Below are positions 14,284 to 16,799 of a stretch of DNA of 16,799 bases, in pieces; positions within the stretch are counted from its first letter, which is position 1, and each line of letters begins with the position of its first letter. The notes beneath the pieces were generated by a model. The model was not told where the DNA came from, did no database searches, and saw only the letters and a program-made list of their open reading frames with translations. The stretch covers positions 1 to 16,799 of the forward strand of contig DKKL01000027.1 of the NCBI GenBank assembly GCA_002455255.1, written 5' to 3'. This DNA is from Candidatus Tepidiaquacellales bacterium UBA6667 (GTDB lineage Bacteria; Bacteroidota; Ignavibacteria; Tepidaquicellales; Tepidaquicellaceae). The position numbers and the translations under genes were made by a program.

Positions 14284-14940
14284 CTACGTTCCGTCCCATT
14301 CTATTCCTTCGGGAAAAAGTTCGGATTTCCTCTTTCGCATTTCATCTGCTATCACCGCACTTTGTCCGCCTTGCTCTTCAAGCTTTGAGATTATATTGTC
14401 GTAACTTTTTTCATCGCGGTTTTGACTGAGCTTAAATACATTTTCAAATTTTTCTGCTTTCAGCTCAATCCCCACAATTGCGGGCAACATCTTGCTCAAA
14501 TATTCTTTCGGTACATTTTCGAAATATGTAGGTGAACCTGTATTTCCTTTTTCAAATTTCAATGTGAACTTTCGCATAAACTCCACCAACTCATCATCCG
14601 TCATAAATTTTATTTTCCCACCGATATGAACACTCATATAATTCCAAGTTGAGCCGATGTGCGGATTGTTATACCAAGATGCACTGACATATGTGCTTGC
14701 TCCTGTGAATACAATCAATGCATTCGGGTTTTCTGTGAATGCTTTGTGGTGGTCTGTCTTTCGCATTATGTGTCCCTGCAAAAATAGTTCGCCGTTTCGC
14801 TCCTCGAATAACACAGGAATTTGCGTTGCTACTTGCTCGCCTGATAAAAAACTTCCCGTCACAAATGCAAAAGGATTTTTTTCCATAAACTCGAGCAATA
14901 CTTTTTTATCTTTTTCTTTGAAATATGAAAAGTTATACAT
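14284..14940 (-). CDS. PaiB-type FMN-binding negative transcriptional regulator
   Basis: A 218-residue protein of the PaiB family (split-barrel FMN-binding fold). Recognisable parts are NPFAFVTGSF (22-31), the GHIMRKTDHH segment (56-65), ALIVFTGASTYVSASWY (74-90), TWNYMSVHIGGKI (98-110) and a C-terminal half with LPAIVGIELKAEKFENVFKL then SQNRDEKSYDNII. In Bacillus the namesake affects sporulation and protease synthesis. Elsewhere these proteins are simply flavin-binding, possibly pyridoxamine-phosphate-oxidase-like enzymes. Full length, with no frameshift. It may be read together with the VOC and DUF1801 genes 48 bases upstream. Confidence 0.88.
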   Translation of the reverse strand: MYNFSYFKEKDKKVLLEFMEKNPFAFVTGSFLSGEQVATQIPVLFEERNGELFLQGHIMRKTDHHKAFTENPNALIVFTGASTYVSASWYNNPHIGSTWNYMSVHIGGKIKFMTDDELVEFMRKFTLKFEKGNTGSPTYFENVPKEYLSKMLPAIVGIELKAEKFENVFKLSQNRDEKSYDNIISKLEEQGGQSAVIADEMRKRKSELFPEGIEWDGT

Positions 14941-14988
14941 TATTTTTTATTAGTTCGAAAATTAAATTTGTTTAAGCATTCTAACGCT

Positions 14989-15444
14989 TCAATTAGATTC
15001 ATCAAGCTTTTCAGCCAAACCTATCAAAAGTCCTTCAACCCCTCTGATGTAACACAGCCGATATACATTTTCGTAATTTACGATTTCTCCAACCAATTCA
15101 GCTCCGAGTTTTTTAAGCCGTTCTACAAGTTCATCAATTTCTTTAACTGTGAACAAAACCCGAAGATATCCGAGAGAATTTACGGGAGCATTGCGATGAT
15201 CTGAAACGACTGCCGGTGAAACAAACTGTGCGAGCTCCAGTCGGCTGTGTCCATCGGGGGTAACCATCATTGCTATTTCTACTCTCTGCGAACCCAAACT
15301 GGTTACACGTCCCGCCCATTCACCTTCAACCATACCACGACCTTCCAACGATAGTCCGATTTCCTCGAAAAAGGGAATCACATTATCAAGCGACTCAACA
15401 ACGATTCCCATATTATGCATACACACTAAATTATTTTTTGACAT
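14989..15444 (-). CDS. VOC-family (glyoxalase/bleomycin resistance-like) protein
   Basis: A 151-residue protein with the two beta-alpha-beta-beta-beta modules of the vicinal-oxygen-chelate fold. The first starts HNMGIVVESLDNVIPFFEEI (10-29) and ends GHSRLELAQF (65-74). The second starts near GYLRVLFTVKEIDELVERLK and ends CYIRGVEGLLIGLAE. Likely metal ligands are H10, E70 and E137; the fourth usual position (near Y93-R95) is not His, so metal binding may be altered. The substrate cannot be told. The start is 6 bases beyond the stop of the DUF1801 gene, implying one transcript. Confidence 0.85.
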   Translation of the reverse strand: MSKNNLVCMHNMGIVVESLDNVIPFFEEIGLSLEGRGMVEGEWAGRVTSLGSQRVEIAMMVTPDGHSRLELAQFVSPAVVSDHRNAPVNSLGYLRVLFTVKEIDELVERLKKLGAELVGEIVNYENVYRLCYIRGVEGLLIGLAEKLDESN

Positions 15445-15450
15445 AAAATT

Positions 15451-15864
15451 TTATTTACTTTTATATGCTGCCTTAATTAATTTTTCGAGTGTCTTAATGT
15501 CAATATCTGATAACTTATTTATGTAAAGACATCCTGAACCTGTTTTGAACTTTCCAAGTTTCGCAAGTTCATCCGATTGTTTTTTGACATCAAAAACAAG
15601 ATGCAGAGATAAGTTTGCTTTTCTTGGTGAGAAGCCAATCAGAAACCACTCAACCTCTCTACCGGTTTGCGGGCTTTTGTAAATTTTATTTCCAAAACCA
15701 ATTATAGACGAGCCCCACATCTTTGGTTTCTCTCCTGTAATTTTTTTCATCATTTCTAAAACCACAAAACTGTCTTTCCTTTTTTGTTCATCATCAACTT
15801 TATTTATAAAATCTTCTACACTCGAAGTGTTTGCTTGAGTTTTAATCTTTACTAACTTCCCCAT
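15451..15864 (-). CDS. DUF1801 domain protein
   Basis: A 137-residue protein with VEDFINKVDDEQKRKDSFVV, then LEMMKKITGEKPKMW, and the conserved WGSSIIGFGNKIYK (50-63), followed by WFLIGFSPRKANLSLHLVFD and the GSGCLYINKLSDID segment. This is the YdhG/DUF1801 pattern, a small alpha/beta fold whose role is unknown. It is the first gene of a tight pair with the VOC protein (6-base gap). The spacer between it and the hydrolase is 86 bases and holds no visible signal. Confidence 0.82.
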   Translation of the reverse strand: MGKLVKIKTQANTSSVEDFINKVDDEQKRKDSFVVLEMMKKITGEKPKMWGSSIIGFGNKIYKSPQTGREVEWFLIGFSPRKANLSLHLVFDVKKQSDELAKLGKFKTGSGCLYINKLSDIDIKTLEKLIKAAYKSK

Positions 15865-15950
15865 AAATTTAACTTAAATTATTTTTGAAAATTATTTTTC
15901 ACAAACAAATTTTATATGCACTCATAAATTGACCGTCAAAATCTAAAAAT

Positions 15951-16772
15951 TTATTGCTCTATAAATTCTAAAATATCTTTGTTAATCGTCTCTGCTTCTG
16001 TTGTCGGCATACCGTGTGGAAATCCCGGATAGGTTATGAGTTTTCCGTTCTTCACTAACTTTGCCGCTCGCAAAGCTGTAACTTCATAAGGAACAATCTG
16101 GTCATCTTCGCCGTGAAGTATCAATACGGGAATATCAACATTTTTAAGATCTTCAGAAAAATCAGTCTCTGAAAAAACCCTTATGCAATCGTAATGAGCT
16201 TTGATGCTGCCCATCACGCCTTGTCTCCACCAGTTATCCTGAATTCCTTGCTTCACCACCGCACCGTCACGGTTATATCCGTAAAAAGGAATAGTAATAT
16301 CTTTATAAAACTGCAATCTATCATTCGCAGTATTTTTTCTTATATCATCAAATACCGATAGCGGAACTCCATTCGGATTGTTTTCATCTTTTATCATATA
16401 AGGAGTTACTGCACTAATAAGCACCACCTTTGCTACTCTCCCTTTGCCAAACTTATTTGCATATCTGATTGCTTCCCCGCCACCTGTGGAATGACCTATG
16501 TGAATTGAATTTTTCAGGTCGAGATGTTCAACAAGCTGAGCCACATCGTTAGCATAAGTATCCATATCGTTTCCGTCATAGGTCTGAGATGATCTTCCGT
16601 GTCCTCTTCGGTCATGAGCAATAACCCTATATCCTTTTTCAAGAAAAAATAACATTTGTGTATCCCAGTCATCTCCCGAAAGTGGCCACCCATGATGAAA
16701 AACCAACGGTTGGCCTTTCCCCCAATCTTTATAAAACAACTCAACGCCATCTTTTAATTTTAATTTATTCAT
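15951..16772 (-). CDS. Alpha/beta hydrolase, non-heme chloroperoxidase-like
   Basis: A complete 273-residue alpha/beta hydrolase. The oxyanion-hole region HHGWPLSGDDWD lies at 26-37, followed by IAHDRRGHGRSS at 51-62. The nucleophile elbow GHSTGGGE (93-100) gives Ser95. The acid is Asp224 in GEDDQIVP and the base is His253 in GFPHGMP. The spacing and the AHDRRGHGRS and GHSTGGGE strings are those of bacterial cofactor-free haloperoxidases and aryl esterases. The physiological substrate is unknown. The ATG at 16772 is preceded by only 27 bases before the window ends, mostly a T run (A run on the coding strand), so its promoter is not visible. Confidence 0.9.
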   Translation of the reverse strand: MNKLKLKDGVELFYKDWGKGQPLVFHHGWPLSGDDWDTQMLFFLEKGYRVIAHDRRGHGRSSQTYDGNDMDTYANDVAQLVEHLDLKNSIHIGHSTGGGEAIRYANKFGKGRVAKVVLISAVTPYMIKDENNPNGVPLSVFDDIRKNTANDRLQFYKDITIPFYGYNRDGAVVKQGIQDNWWRQGVMGSIKAHYDCIRVFSETDFSEDLKNVDIPVLILHGEDDQIVPYEVTALRAAKLVKNGKLITYPGFPHGMPTTEAETINKDILEFIEQ

Positions 16773-16777
16773 ATTGA

Positions 16778-16799
16778 TTTTTTTTTTTTTTTTTTTTTT
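16778..16799. other. 22-base homopolymer T run at contig end
   Basis: The sequence ends in 22 uninterrupted T. Such a tract at the very end of a contig more often marks an assembly or sequencing limit than a biological element. Confidence 0.85.

Overview
The window is low in G+C. It looks like a chromosomal segment from the Bacteroidota/Ignavibacteriota side of the bacterial tree. The grounds are weak Shine-Dalgarno signals, a SecG with a long Pro/Gln/Thr tail beside a DUF5683 protein, and short GC-rich palindromic intergenic repeats of the kind common in those groups. The sequence appears to be a whole contig: it begins inside a copy of an intergenic repeat and ends in a 22-base T run. All recognisable protein genes lie on the minus strand. 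The tRNA gene and two decayed integrase remnants read on the plus strand.

Layout. 1-1650: a core region with a DUF5683 membrane protein, secG and a repeat-rich intergenic stretch. 1648-1790: tRNA-Glu(UUC) with its terminator. 1839-2579: a CPBP-family membrane protease. 2850-12454: an accessory, defence-type island. 12923-16772: an ordinary run of small metabolic or regulatory genes, namely an ASCH-wHTH protein, a DUF3830 protein, a PaiB-type FMN-binding protein, a VOC protein, a DUF1801 protein and an alpha/beta hydrolase.

The island, in the direction of transcription (high to low coordinates), holds four modules. First is an HNH endonuclease (11732-12454) sandwiched between two homologous tyrosine-recombinase fossils. 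Second is a pair of overlapping DUF262 (GmrSD/SspE-like) genes; the downstream one is followed, after one in-frame amber codon, by 254 more in-phase codons with no ATG. Third is a type II restriction-modification system: a beta-class SPPY methyltransferase with an unusual C-terminal nuclease-like domain, overlapping by 8 bases an MjaI-family endonuclease gene. Fourth is a wHTH-EVE-like-HNH protein that resembles modification-dependent restriction enzymes. Non-coding spacers between the modules contain imperfect inverted repeats and a recurrent ACCTGC-type motif, which gives a cassette-like look.

How they may work together: the RM pair would methylate and cut one sequence (CTAG by family precedent). 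The DUF262 pair and the EVE/HNH proteins would add layers against foreign or modified DNA. In keeping with a CTAG system, a manual read finds only two CTAG tetramers in the 16.8 kb, one in the conserved tRNA D-arm and one in the methyltransferase gene. All functional assignments are by sequence reading only; no database search was run.
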